Source of the DNA: Phascolomyces articulosus
Taxonomy: Eukaryota; Mucoromycota; Mucoromycetes; Mucorales; Lichtheimiaceae
Direction of reading: 5' to 3'
Assembly (NCBI GenBank): GCA_025677815.1
Contig: JAIXMP010000004.1
Coordinates: 620,001 to 684,000, forward strand
Length of the DNA: 64,000 bases
The notes under the pieces are model-generated. The model saw only the letters and a list, made by a program, of their open reading frames with translations, had not been told where the DNA came from and did not search any database. Positions 13,837 through 23,577 of the stretch are shown here, piece by piece; within the stretch, counting starts at the first letter, position 1, and each line of letters starts with the position of its first letter. Both the position numbers and the translations under genes were made by a program.

Positions 13837-14671
13837 TTATTGAGGACAATCAGCTTGATTTTCGGGCGCTGTAGCCTTGAATTCTGGCAATGTCATCAGA
13901 TGTTCTTGGATCGAATTAATGATAGGTAATTCGGACACGTCCACATTAAATCGTCTTCCATTATAAAACTGAGGCATCAAAACAAAATCGGCCATGGTCA
14001 CATTATCACCCACACAGTATTTTGCTTTTTCAGTTTTACCAGCTGCTTTCAATTTAGATTCCAAAGCCTGGAACCCTCTTAAAATATGAACACGTGCCCA
14101 TTCACTACGTTTGTCTGCATCGTCCGGTGCGATTTCGACCAACAATCCTGGATTTTGAAGTGGGTGAATGTCACAACCGATTTCATTGACAATTTCACGA
14201 ACCAATGCACGCTCATATGGATCTTTTGGTAAAAAGGGTCGTTCGGGATGGGCGTCTTCAATATATTCCACAATAGCAATACTTTGTGTCAACACATTAC
14301 CGTTAGGCAGAATAAGTGCAGGTAACTTTTTGCTTGGATTCACTTTAGCGAATTCGTCCGATTTCTTTTTTTTTAAAAAAAGAAGATATTTGTCATCATC
14401 ATAAACTATTCTTCCTTCTTCTTCATAATTATCATCAAACATCCAGTATTCTGATTTGAAAGCTTACCTGTTCTTGCTTGAGCAAGTTGATAGGTTTGTA
14501 TTCATACTCGATCCCCTTCCATGCAAGAGCTAAACGAACGCGCCATGTTGCTGACGAGCGATAATAGCCAAAAAGTACTGGTTTTTTCTAGAAAAGTTTA
14601 AAATTTATGTAAACATGAGGATCGTTCTATTTTCCATAGGCTATAAACTGATTCCTTACTTCTTCTGGCAT
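13837..14671 (-). CDS. Zeta-class glutathione S-transferase / maleylacetoacetate isomerase, copy 1
   Basis: Three exons on the minus strand, 14671-14660 (12 nt), 14587-14468 and 14364-13837, encode 219 aa, the usual zeta-GST length. The N-terminal thioredoxin fold carries RSSATWRVRLALAWKGIEYE, and later NPSKKLPALI, TQSIAIVEYIE, GCDIHPLQNPGLL and KYCVGDNVTMADFVLMPQFYN appear in order, as in maleylacetoacetate isomerase. Family knowledge: the enzyme turns maleylacetoacetate into fumarylacetoacetate in Phe/Tyr breakdown, using glutathione. The zeta motif is normally Ser-Ser-Cys; here it is Ser14-Ser15-Ala16, so the conserved Cys is missing while the Ser is kept. The acceptor of exon 3 sits after an A run and is the least certain junction; it was fixed by alignment to the paralogue at 14964-15846. 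Confidence 0.87.
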
Positions 14672-14963
14672 AATATTGAAATTTTATAAAGGGGTTTAAG
14701 GAAAAAGAGAGAAAAATACGAATCGCGATGGATTTTAATGAAAGATTTTTTTCCCACGCTCCCATCTCAAGAACCCAGTTCCGTTGCTCACCATAATAAT
14801 TATATTCATAGCTTTCTGCATTTTTTACATTTCAAAATAAAACAAATTTGCATAAAATAGCCAACACGGTTTTCTTTCCTTTCTACTTTTTCCTCTTCCT
14901 TAACTTCATATTACAATTTATCATTACAAACATTATTATATAAACAACAATGAACCATTTTTT

Positions 14964-15846
14964 TTATTCTTGCACATAATCACTTTGTCTTTCTGGTGAA
15001 GCATCAATAAATTCTTGAATAGATTTGAGATGATAGTGTATAGATCCAATGATTGGATAAGGTGCTAGTGGTACTTCATAAAGGATAGCGTTATAAAATT
15101 GGGGCACCAAGAAAAAATCTGCCATAGTAACTGCATCTCCCACACAATATTTGCTTTCCGCGGGAACATAATTTTCTTCTCTGATGGATCGCAACTTGGC
15201 CTCGAGTGCATCAAATCCTTTTATAATGTGTTTTCGTGCCCATGCAACCACTTCGGCTCGAGTATCATATAATTGCATTGCCAAACCTGTATTCTGAATA
15301 GGATGAATATCGCATCCAATTTCGTTACAAAGCTCTCGAGTAATAGCGCGCTGGATTGGATCAGCAGGTAAACAAGGTCTCTCGGGATACTTTTCTTCGA
15401 GATATTCCAAAATAGCCATACTCTGAGTTAATACTTTGCCTTCAGATGTAATAAAGGTAGGGATACGTTTGCTCGGATTGACTTTGGCAAGATCTGCAAC
15501 CTATACATATGTATATTAAAAGAATAATACCATCCAATTTTTTTTAGTAAATTTGTAAAACTTTGGATTCTTCTTTATTTATCGATACTACTGTTATAAG
15601 TGCCATTGCTGCTTTTTTAATACCTGATCCTTGTTCTGGAGATCGATAAAGCGATTTTCATATTCAATATTCTTCCATGCAAGCATTAAACGTACACGAA
15701 ATGCAGCTGATGAAAAACAGCTGCCGTATAAAATAGGTGTTGAATGTTGCTATTGATCATTTATTAGATATATTCATATCATATGAGCGATGACTATCCT
15801 ATTCTTTTCTTGGTATTATATTTATATATAATATACTTACACTCAT
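14964..15846 (-). CDS. Zeta-class glutathione S-transferase / maleylacetoacetate isomerase, copy 2
   Basis: Exons 15846-15841 (6 nt, Met-Ser), 15749-15624 and 15500-14964 encode 222 aa. It is a tandem paralogue of the gene 292 bp downstream, with the same intron positions: a tiny first exon and a second intron just before DLAKVNPSKRIPTF. Seen motifs: SSAAFRVRLMLAWKNIEYE, TQSMAILEYLEEKYPERP, GCDIHPIQNTGLA and KYCVGDAVTMADFFLVPQFYN. As in copy 1, the Ser-Ser-Cys motif has Ala in place of Cys, here in the context SCFSSAAF, with a Cys four residues earlier (Cys13). The shared substitution suggests the change predates the duplication. Function is probably as for copy 1, but the substrate may have diverged. 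Tandem duplication is inferred from adjacency, orientation and shared gene structure. Confidence 0.86.
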
Positions 15847-16683
15847 GAGAACTAAGATAAATAAATAACTAGAACGCTTCTATTATGGATCAGAAAGAAA
15901 GACGTTTACATTGCCAAGAGCAGGAGAGATACAATTTTATATCTGCACGTCTGAAAAAAAAGTGTCCTCTTGATTCAGGTAACACATGTAAACACGAGCC
16001 AAAAGCAACGAGGCGCAGGTCCAACAATCTGAACCTGTTTGGCCCGTATCTCTCCGTCCATATATTATACATTTGAATACGTACAGAAGATAAAATATGA
16101 TAATTGTAACAGAACACTTATTTTAGAAGAAGGATTGCTGATTAATACAAGTGTAAACAAAAGCATTCTTTGCTAGTTGTGTGGCGTCTCATGACGACAT
16201 AATGCATAATGATTTTGTTTCACAGTTACACAAGGGATGCGGTTGCCATGGCAACCACGTACCTACTGCGCCTTATTCACACTCGATCTAATACTACTGT
16301 TGTTACAATGTACAAGAATAATAATTTTATGATGCTGCTGTAAAGTAAACAGGTTTCTTTTATAAGTTTTAATAATATATAATTACTTAACAACCATTTC
16401 AAACAGAAAATCTTCATTTGGGTGTAGAAATTTTTGGATATCCACAATTTTGGTGTGTCTTTTTTTTTTGCATAAAACAAAATGAGCTGATCCTACCAGA
16501 AAAATAAATAATGTAATGCTTTCGCATTGTAGAAACAAATGATGGCTGTATAAAATTGGGCGGTATTATCATGTTATTTTACAAAAATGAAACTAATAAT
16601 GTGTAGTGTGTTATGGGAAAGGTCTATCTAACAGAATATCGAAATATGCTACAAAATAAAAAAGAATATTATATCTAGTCTAT
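15847..16683. other. Intergenic region upstream of GST copy 2 with one strong palindrome
   Basis: This 837-bp stretch lies between the GST copy 2 start and the 3' end of the reductase gene. Short frames on both strands look non-coding. The one clear signal is the 16-bp palindrome at 16241-16256, listed separately. Confidence 0.5.
16241..16256. promoter_or_regulatory. Perfect palindrome matching an RFX X-box
   Basis: The sequence GGTTGCCATGGCAACC is a perfect 16-bp palindrome and contains GTTGCC-AT-GGCAAC, which fits the published RFX X-box pattern GTNRCC-N(0-3)-RGYAAC. It lies about 395 bp upstream of the GST copy 2 start codon. Fungi have RFX proteins (yeast Crt1/Rfx1, fission yeast Sak1). 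Binding and the regulated gene are inference. Confidence 0.5.
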
Positions 16684-18414
16684 TTATTGAATACGGAATC
16701 GTTCAGGGAATTGCTTGATTGTCTTTTGAATGGATACAAGAATATCATGCATCATTTCCAAGTTGGGTACCTTCATACCCTTAGCCTTTGCACGGCGCAA
16801 AGGTGTACCAAGGATTACGCTAATTTCCATTGGTTGACCACGTTCAAAATCAAGAAGCCTAGAAATATGCCCCATTCATAAAGTTAGCAATGAAAATGTA
16901 AAATCTTGATAGAAAAGAAATGAAATTAATACATACATGGAGGGCTGAAAAGTGAAATCATTCATCATAGCAAAAAGACATATATAAATATAAATAAAAA
17001 TTCTCAGTCATTATTTTGTTTATACCAATAGCATATATGTTTATCTTAATCGTATTACCTTGTAATCCATAGCTGTGACACGTGTACGTTCTAACATGAT
17101 TTCGATTTGTTCCTCCGCATTATATTCATATCCCATAGCATTGGCTGATTCAATGAATTCGCGCATTAGTTTTTTTACAGTGGTCATAGCTTCTGGGCAG
17201 TTCAAAACTTCGGTTGTGTTCATTCTAGCTACAGTACAGACAGCAGAAAATGTACCGTTCCAAAACAATTTCTGCCAACGAACTTGGTCAATATCATTAA
17301 CTCTATTGACGGTACATCCACCCTTATTCAAAAGGTCTACAAATGAATCAATTTGTGGATCGGCATTGACAGGAGATGACAAATAATTGCCAACGATGAG
17401 TGATTCGTCACCAACCATCTTGATATGACCTGGAGCAATTTGTGATGTACCAATATATCTGTTTGATTGTATTTTATCATTTTTAATTATCTGAACAAAC
17501 ACAACATATCAAGATTTTCACACACACCACCTCCCTCCCTCTCCCTCTCTCTCTTTTTTTTCTTTCCAAGACATTGAAGACTTACGCAACAATGGATACA
17601 ATTGGATTATCAGGGAAACGTTCGACAATAGGATCTTCAACACCTAAGCCATTCTGGATCAAAACAATTGTTGTCTTGCCCTTGGTTACAGCCGGAGCGA
17701 TGATATCAGCTACACTATAAACATCTGGAAGAGCTTTCATGGTAACCATGACATAGTCAAAAGGTTCTTCAGGAACAGACTTGACAACTAACATAGGAAT
17801 AAAACCAAATCAGGTTAAAAAATTCATAATGCTAGAGATTCTAATCATCGTGGTGACTAACCAATGGAGATCAAATAAACGAACCTTCATTAGGAACAAA
17901 GATCTCTTCACCAAACTTTTTGGACTCAATCTTTAAACCATCGCGGCGCACTGCATCATAGTTGGATCGACAGACTGTGGTAACATGGGCATATTTGGAC
18001 AATCGCCAGCTGTAAATCGAACCGATTGCACCAGTACCGACTTTAGATCACAAAATGGGGGAGGGGGCAAATGTCAGTTGTAATTTCATAGAAGGAAAAA
18101 AGTCAACAAGAGAAACTTATAATATCCTCCATGATACAGCAATATATATAAGCTACCAAATACATACCTGTAAGAATTCTAGGAGCAGGAGGGGCCATTG
18201 ACTCTGTAGTATAGGAACGGAAGCGAGAGAGAAACAAAGGTTGGATCTTGTTATGGTTATTGTGGGAAAGAAAACTGGGAGATTTTAGAGCCGACGAAGT
18301 GAGATTCCGATACATCCGAGACCTCGGGATGTTATTTGCTGTTATAATATTGTGATTATACATTACAGAATGGGATCTCAAGGTTGATAGGCGCACCATG
18401 ATCGAATGCTTCAA
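16684..18414 (-). CDS. 2-dehydropantoate 2-reductase family (ApbA/PanE), probably mitochondrial
   Basis: Six exons on the minus strand, 18414-18168, 18040-17885, 17787-17586, 17458-17059, 16944-16937 (only 8 nt) and 16858-16684, give 395 aa in frame. The Rossmann motif VGTGAIGS occupies about residues 82-89. Other family marks are YVMVTMKALP, IQNGLGVED, the catalytic-region WQKLFWN (Lys and Asn) and the C-terminal LDFERGQPMEI. Family knowledge: PanE reduces ketopantoate to pantoate with NADPH in pantothenate/CoA synthesis; fungal genomes often hold several relatives of unknown substrate. About 75 residues precede the Rossmann fold. They are rich in R, S, N and H with few acids, like a mitochondrial presequence. 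The start could also be Met at 18399. Ketopantoate as substrate is unproven. Confidence 0.86.
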
Positions 18415-18899
18415 TTCAAGTTTACCGATACAGTTATGTCAAGAAACGGTAGATAAAAATAAAGGTCTGCAAGTGAAATGTCAAGAACGTTCTTGACCCT
18501 TTTAAGATTTTTTTTTCCCAGGATAATCGAAAAAGTCCGGGGAAGTGGTAACTGGTGTGCCTGAGAAAGAAAAAACCAACTCAGTGTGCAGAAATTCAGT
18601 TCAGTTGTTACATTGACAGATGAGTCACTTTCATCAGCAGCCAATTCAAACCAATGGTAAAACTAACAGTAATATTCAACACTTCGTATTTTCAGGATAA
18701 CGAGTCATATACATACTAAGTTTATTTTTACTTGGGTAATTATTTATAGGTATACAAAGTGATATACAATATTCAATCATAATATACCGTATTTTTTATA
18801 GCGAAATAATGATGTTTTTTGGTAATTGTTTTCTTTTTTTTTGTATCATGAGTGACAGCAGGAGTAATGGAAGGACAGCTTTTCAATCTGATCGTATTT
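18415..18899. other. Upstream region of the reductase gene; no gene seen
   Basis: This holds the promoter side of the reductase gene and runs into the decayed F-box gene. The 77-residue minus-strand frame at 18411-18644 has no recognisable features. No repeat or RNA gene was noticed. Confidence 0.45.
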
Positions 18900-20520
18900 T
18901 TAAGGCAATATCATCTCCATTATTATAGTGATCAAGAATATTGTCAGCCAGACAGCCAGATCTGAAATGCTCCTGAGCTTCGTCAACGTAATCGTTTTTA
19001 AACGGGACAATTTTAATAGTTTGGCAATAGTTGAATCTTGCACAACAGCCATATCATTGAACTCCACATATTCTATTGTGTCTGGGTTAATTTTATCCAG
19101 AAAGTAATCGAGCCCTGTTTCTGGAAAAGTATAACCCCTCCTGTTTTTACATGATCTAAGAACAATTTTCTTTAGCTTGGGGATACTCGCCAATGCATAG
19201 AGCACCTCATAGGGGAGATCGTTTGATCCATGGATTTCTACATGTTCAGGAGGACAGTCAGATGATCTATCATGCTTTGTAAATAAACGTAGTAGATCTA
19301 TTTCACGATCCATTCGTACTCCTTCATCCAAGTTGTTGTCTTGTTTATCTTCCTCTAATGAAGGCGAGGTAGATTGCAGATATAAAGTTTGCGAAGCGAT
19401 GATGCTGAACGCAAAGTATCAGCAAGTGGTGTAAAATAGACAGAACCACAAAATCTAACTTCACCGAGGATGGTAGAGTCACGTAGCGCAAGAAGGGAGA
19501 GTATCTGAAGACAGTATCTAACCAGCATTCAAATGTAAGAAGGTTTGGAAATTTCATACTGTGTTTCTAGTTGTCCAAGTTCCACTTGATCGTTGATTTT
19601 CTCGAACTTGATGGAGATATATTCCAGCATGTCCCTATTCTTGTAACCAACGGCATAAAAGACACACAACGATGTCTTTTTCTTGATGCATGTAATACTC
19701 GTAATCCAGATGATTTGTTGTTCTCTTTGAGCAGTTGTTCATCAACAAGCAGTGTGCCTGTCCCTAAATAGTTGTAGACAAATATTTCAAGCATAGGACA
19801 TGAATCATTGGTTGCTTCCATCACCGTATCATCACATCCTTCAACAAAGAGACGTCGAATACCATGTCATTTTTGGAGCAATGGTTTCAAAATACTGGCG
19901 TTTATCAATTGTGCTTCAAGTTCTAGATTGACTACGATAGTATGTAAATCGAATAACGATAAGTCACCAACGATAACATTCATGGAAAAACCTGATATGT
20001 ATGTGAAGCTCGTCAAGTTTGGGTACACACTAAGGATTTTAGCTGTAGAAATGGTAGCTCCATATTGACCGAAAGTAATTCCTGTTATATTGATGGGTAT
20101 CTTTCTGAATGAATGCTGGTTTTTCACCAACGCAGCTGCTATAAGCTTTTGCTCTAAAATTGTGATATCTTGGCCTAAAGAAAAATTGTCAATATTTAAA
20201 ATTTAGGATAAAAGAATATTCTTTATTACCTGTCATCGATAATGACTAGATATTGTTTAACTAAAGATTGGTCATATAAATCAAGTATGATTTACAAGCT
20301 TTTGTATTGTTGAAAAAGCTATCACTACGACACTGTAGGTTGAGGTGATGAATGTATGATCCAATATCTGAATTATCAGCCAGCCAATTACATACTACCG
20401 CTGATTCGAAACGCATAATTCTAAATACATCACACGTGATCGTCCTCCACAGCTCAGGATGAGACATAACTTGCGTTCGCCAAACCTTGAAAACTTCCGC
20501 ACAGTGGTCGCTCATTTATA
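18900..20520 (-). pseudogene. Decayed F-box/LRR gene (relative of the gene at 39404-41834)
   Basis: Read on the minus strand, pieces in changing frames follow the order of the intact TPR/F-box/LRR protein at 39404-41834. Near 20500-20400 is CAEVFKVWRTQVMSHPELWR, the second half of an F-box with the following conserved region. Near 20080-19870 is LTSFTYISGFSMNVIVGDLS. Near 19800-19700 is VDEQLLKENNKSSGLRVLHA. Near 19310-18950 is a last LRR part with ASIPKLKKIVLRSC and KLSRLKTITLTKL. Stops and frameshifts lie between the pieces, so no full product is possible. The TPR half and the first half of the F-box are absent here but occur on the opposite strand at 20949-21300. The 5' end meets the 40-bp repeat at 20521-20560. 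Confidence 0.75.
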
Positions 20521-20560
20521 AAATAAAAGTCGATTTTTTCGAAAGTAAAGGCCGCATTTC
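20521..20560 (+). repeat. 40-bp dispersed repeat, copy 1
   Basis: This 40-mer, with core AAGTCGATTTTTTCGAAAGT, recurs at 21325-21366 and 42788-42827 with few changes. Here it abuts the 5' end of the minus-strand F-box/LRR relic; the other two copies abut the 3' end of plus-strand F-box relics. Relative to the gene sense, this copy is therefore inverted. Confidence 0.7.
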
Positions 20561-20948
20561 GTACTCCATCTATGACTGAAAAAAAAAAACGGTGAATTAG
20601 CTTACACATCCATTGAATCGTATACTTGACAAGAGAAAGAAGGTCACTTCTCACTCCCAGCTGGGACAGCAAATGCTTATCAAGGCTAGGAAATTTCTCT
20701 GGTGTAGAGGCAGGGTTCATATGTAGACTTATCATCATGTTTTTCTTGTTAGATTATAAAACTAATTAGGTATGTACTTATCTTTTTGGTGGGCAAAGAT
20801 ATTTTTGAAATCAATTCAGAAAGAGAAGCTTTTTTTAGAGGAGAACAGGAGGGAATAGGTACTTATCCATAATCAAATTGATAACATCAGAATTTTTGGG
20901 CAGACCGTTTTTCTGCGTGAAGTCAATAAATTTTGCGCATATATATGC
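20561..20948. other. Spacer between divergent F-box gene fragments
   Basis: AT-rich sequence between the minus-strand and plus-strand relics. The minus-strand frame over 20454-20738 has no recognisable domain beyond the edge of the F-box relic. If the inversion model proposed in the findings is right, part of an inserted element may lie here. Confidence 0.35.
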
Positions 20949-21324
20949 AAATCGAATAATCGAATGTGCCCCCATTGTTGCAACTGGATACCTACGTTGT
21001 TATGACTTATGTACGTCAGGGAAAACAACATGAAGCTATCAAGGCTAATGATTTAGGACTTTCAAGGATGGCAACACCGTCGCTACCATCACTTGTGGGT
21101 ATTAGCAACAAGCAGAGTGGAAACGATAATCGTATTGACCCAAAAGACGACTTTGTACAAGTAAGAAACGCCAGAAAAGTAGCATTGATTTTATACAGCA
21201 ACTCCCCATAGAATTGACCGCCAATATATTCAGACACCTTCCAATGTATATGAATATCAGATGTAGAGCGAAACTGAAAATAAAAATCGGCTTTTTTTAA
21301 AAACAGGTTGTAAGGTTAAAAATA
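20949..21324 (+). pseudogene. TPR and F-box N-terminal fragment, duplicate copy A
   Basis: Decayed plus-strand coding sequence, closely matching copy B at 42301-42787. Frames shift, but the order matches the intact gene: a TPR-like part (TGYLR.GDL) then, at about 21195-21275, the F-box start LPIELTANIFRHLPM, comparable to LSTELTMNIFMHLPL in the intact gene. The fragment stops in mid F-box at the 40-bp repeat. It begins abruptly, and no start or upstream exon is visible. Confidence 0.72.
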
Positions 21325-21366
21325 AAATAAAAGTCGGTTTTTTCGAATGTAAAAATGGCCACATTT
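21325..21366 (+). repeat. 40-bp dispersed repeat, copy 2
   Basis: Same repeat as 20521-20560 and 42788-42827, with core AAGTCGGTTTTTTCGAATGT and a small indel. A weaker, shorter relative (AAATAAAAATCGGC) precedes it near 21278, so the repeat may itself be compound. Confidence 0.65.
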
Positions 21367-21549
21367 TTATAGTAAAGCTGTTCTCGTTAACTTTCACACC
21401 TCTTTATTTTCATCAAAAAAATGGGAATTTTGGCTGTGAAATTAAAGAGGGTTCACTGTATATATATTCATGGGTAGGTTAATTTGATGAGGGGGGATAT
21501 AAGGCAATCGTGTTGTTGAAGGAGGTAATCATGTTTGAAGGTATATGGA

Positions 21550-21942
21550 TTAATCGTGTATTGGACTTCTGGGCAAGCTCATAGGACCATGCTCTGCTAC
21601 AATACTGGCGTGCATCCTCTCATTTAAGCGAATGATCATTGGACTAATAGTATTAGAAAGTTTTTGAGGCTTCTTGTCCTTTGATCGTAAAATGGTCTTA
21701 TGTTCTTGTTTGAGTTCATTCAGCACTGATAAAGTTTCCTCACAAGCAATCTATATTTTAAATACTGTGAGCCAATACATTCTTTCTCCATTTAAATCAT
21801 GCCCTTGGCCCATCCAACTTACAGTAAGTGTTTTAAATAAGCAGGTAAACGGAAGAACTGTAAGGCAAGCCCAACAGTGTGGGTGTATATTTTTTAAGAC
21901 ACAAAATAAACCTTTTATTTTACGACCAATTTTTTTTTTCAA
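21550..21942 (-). pseudogene. Unrecognised C-terminal exons inside the duplicated segment, copy A
   Basis: Reading on the minus strand, a first exon (about 21942-21824) ends in FTCLFKTLT before a GT donor. A canonical intron ends in ATATAG at about 21752. A second exon then encodes ACEETLSVLNELKQEHKTIL through to SLPRSPIHD and stops at 21550. The same exon-intron-exon arrangement is kept in copy B (stop at 43083) with only a few amino-acid changes. I do not recognise the family. Upstream exons are not visible, so I call it a truncated copy. It may come from a mobile or multicopy gene. Confidence 0.45.
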
Positions 21943-22101
21943 TCAGTAGGGTCTATTTTAATAGATTAATTTTTTTCTCGTTCCTGCATTTTCTTGTTTT
22001 GCTTCCTTTCTCCCTCTTTACTTTTTTTTTTATTTTTATTTCATAAAAAAAACCAGTGCTAAGCACCATGTTTCTGAAGGTTATGGCTTTGATTTCGAAT
22101 T

Positions 22102-23577
22102 ATGGAGCAGCAGGATGAAGAAGAGCAACAAATGATTTCATTTAAACGTCGTATGGAAGTGTATGATCACGAGTTCGAAGAAATTCATAAAAGAAAGCAT
22201 GGCGGCTCAGTTGAAGGTCGTATAGGCACACTCGAGCCCAACTTTGAAAAAGCTCATAATCGTTTGATTAAAGATTACTTTGTCAATGATTTAAAGTATG
22301 GCAAAACAAATTTCGACGCCGATTCCGAATGCATAGACCATTGTTTATACGAATCATGAAAAAAGTAACTGAATATGATGATTATTTCAAGCAAAAATTT
22401 AATGCTGCCAATAAACCAGATATTTCGCCACACATTAAAGTAACAGCAGCACTTCGACAACTCGCATACTGAGTCCCTGCAGATTCGCTTGACGAATACT
22501 TGCAAATTTCTTCCGGTGCTACCAGAGGATCATTGAAACGCTTTTGTAGAGCAGCCATTTATGTATTTGGTGATGAATACCTTCGATCGACAAACCAAGA
22601 TGATATCGAACGTTTGCTCAAGTAAATACTGATCGTGGGTTCCCTGGTATGCTTGGTTCGCTTGACTGTATGCATTAGGAGCGGCAAAACTGTCCAAAAG
22701 CTTGGCAAGGGCAGTATGTCGGTAAGGATAAAGTTACAACAATGGTGCATGAGGCCATAGTCTCTAAAGATGGATGGTTTTGGCATGCGTTCTTTGTCCT
22801 TCCCGGGTCATTGAATGATATTAATGTCCTTCAACGTTCATCACTGTTTCATCATGTAAATAATGGTCAAGCACCAGAAGTATCATTTGTTGTTAATGAA
22901 CATGAATACAAAATGGGATATAATCTTGCGGGTAACTTTGATTCAATCTGTCCCTGATCTCAAGGCGCGAAAACTAAAAGTGAGAAATAAACATTTAAAC
23001 TAGGAGATAATCATCAATTAGCAATTGATCTGATAAGTTATCATATATATATATATGATATAGAACTTTGCAAAAAAAAAAAAAAAAAAAGCGTCAGAAA
23101 GGATGTAGGTATGTATTTATTCCATTCAGTAGATTAGCTTATTATTAAACAAGAAAATAGATTGATGTAATGCTTTCTATTTGCGGTTTTCTTTTTCATG
23201 TGCTCTTTGATGTGCGAATACTTTAGAAAAAGCTTTTGGAATGTTGAAAAAAAGATTTGCCATTTTGAAGCAATCTGTAAGATTATGGAAGAAAAAAGAT
23301 TTTTAAAAAAATCATGACATGAATTACGTTGCACAACATGATCATCGAGTATAAACGTATAAATCCAAACTGTGACGATGATATTGATGATGATTATAAT
23401 GAGGTTGAATCAGAAGATTTAGAAACACATTTGGATGGAGTCGATGCATTACGTGAAGAAAGTGAGAATAGCAACAACAATAGCAATATTTCTGATGACG
23501 CTGTCGATGGTATTGAAATTACACCAGAACAACAAAGAGAAAAGGAAAGAAACAAGTACGTAAAAAGATTTGATTGA
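22102..23577 (+). pseudogene. Decayed PIF/Harbinger-type DDE transposase
   Basis: Coding pieces follow the order of a Harbinger (DDE_Tnp_4-like) transposase. An N-terminal part at 22102-22359 ends in a stop. Then come ALRQLAY near 22445, SGATRGSLKRFCRAAIYVFG near 22510-22575, and PGMLGSLDCMH, where the next residue is a stop, followed by NCPKAWQGQYVGKDKVT (22640-22740). The catalytic-core continuation AFFVLPGSLNDINVLQRS follows (22790-22840). After a gap, EKAFGMLKKRFAILKQSVR (about 23225-23285) and an acidic tail to 23577 complete it. Several in-frame stops and frameshifts show it is dead. Family knowledge: autonomous Harbingers also need a Myb/SANT-like partner, and a relic of such a protein lies at 43741-44640. 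No clear terminal inverted repeats or 3-bp target duplication were found. Confidence 0.75.

Larger units (their letters stand above)
20949..21878. repeat. Duplicated segment, copy A
   Basis: Two blocks here (20949-21366 and 21459-21878) match 42409-42827 and 43011-43548 in the same order and orientation, clearly similar by eye over their length. The roughly 90 bp between the blocks is unrelated to the roughly 180 bp between them in copy B. Copy A lacks the 135-bp palindromic insertion found in copy B. Confidence 0.85.
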
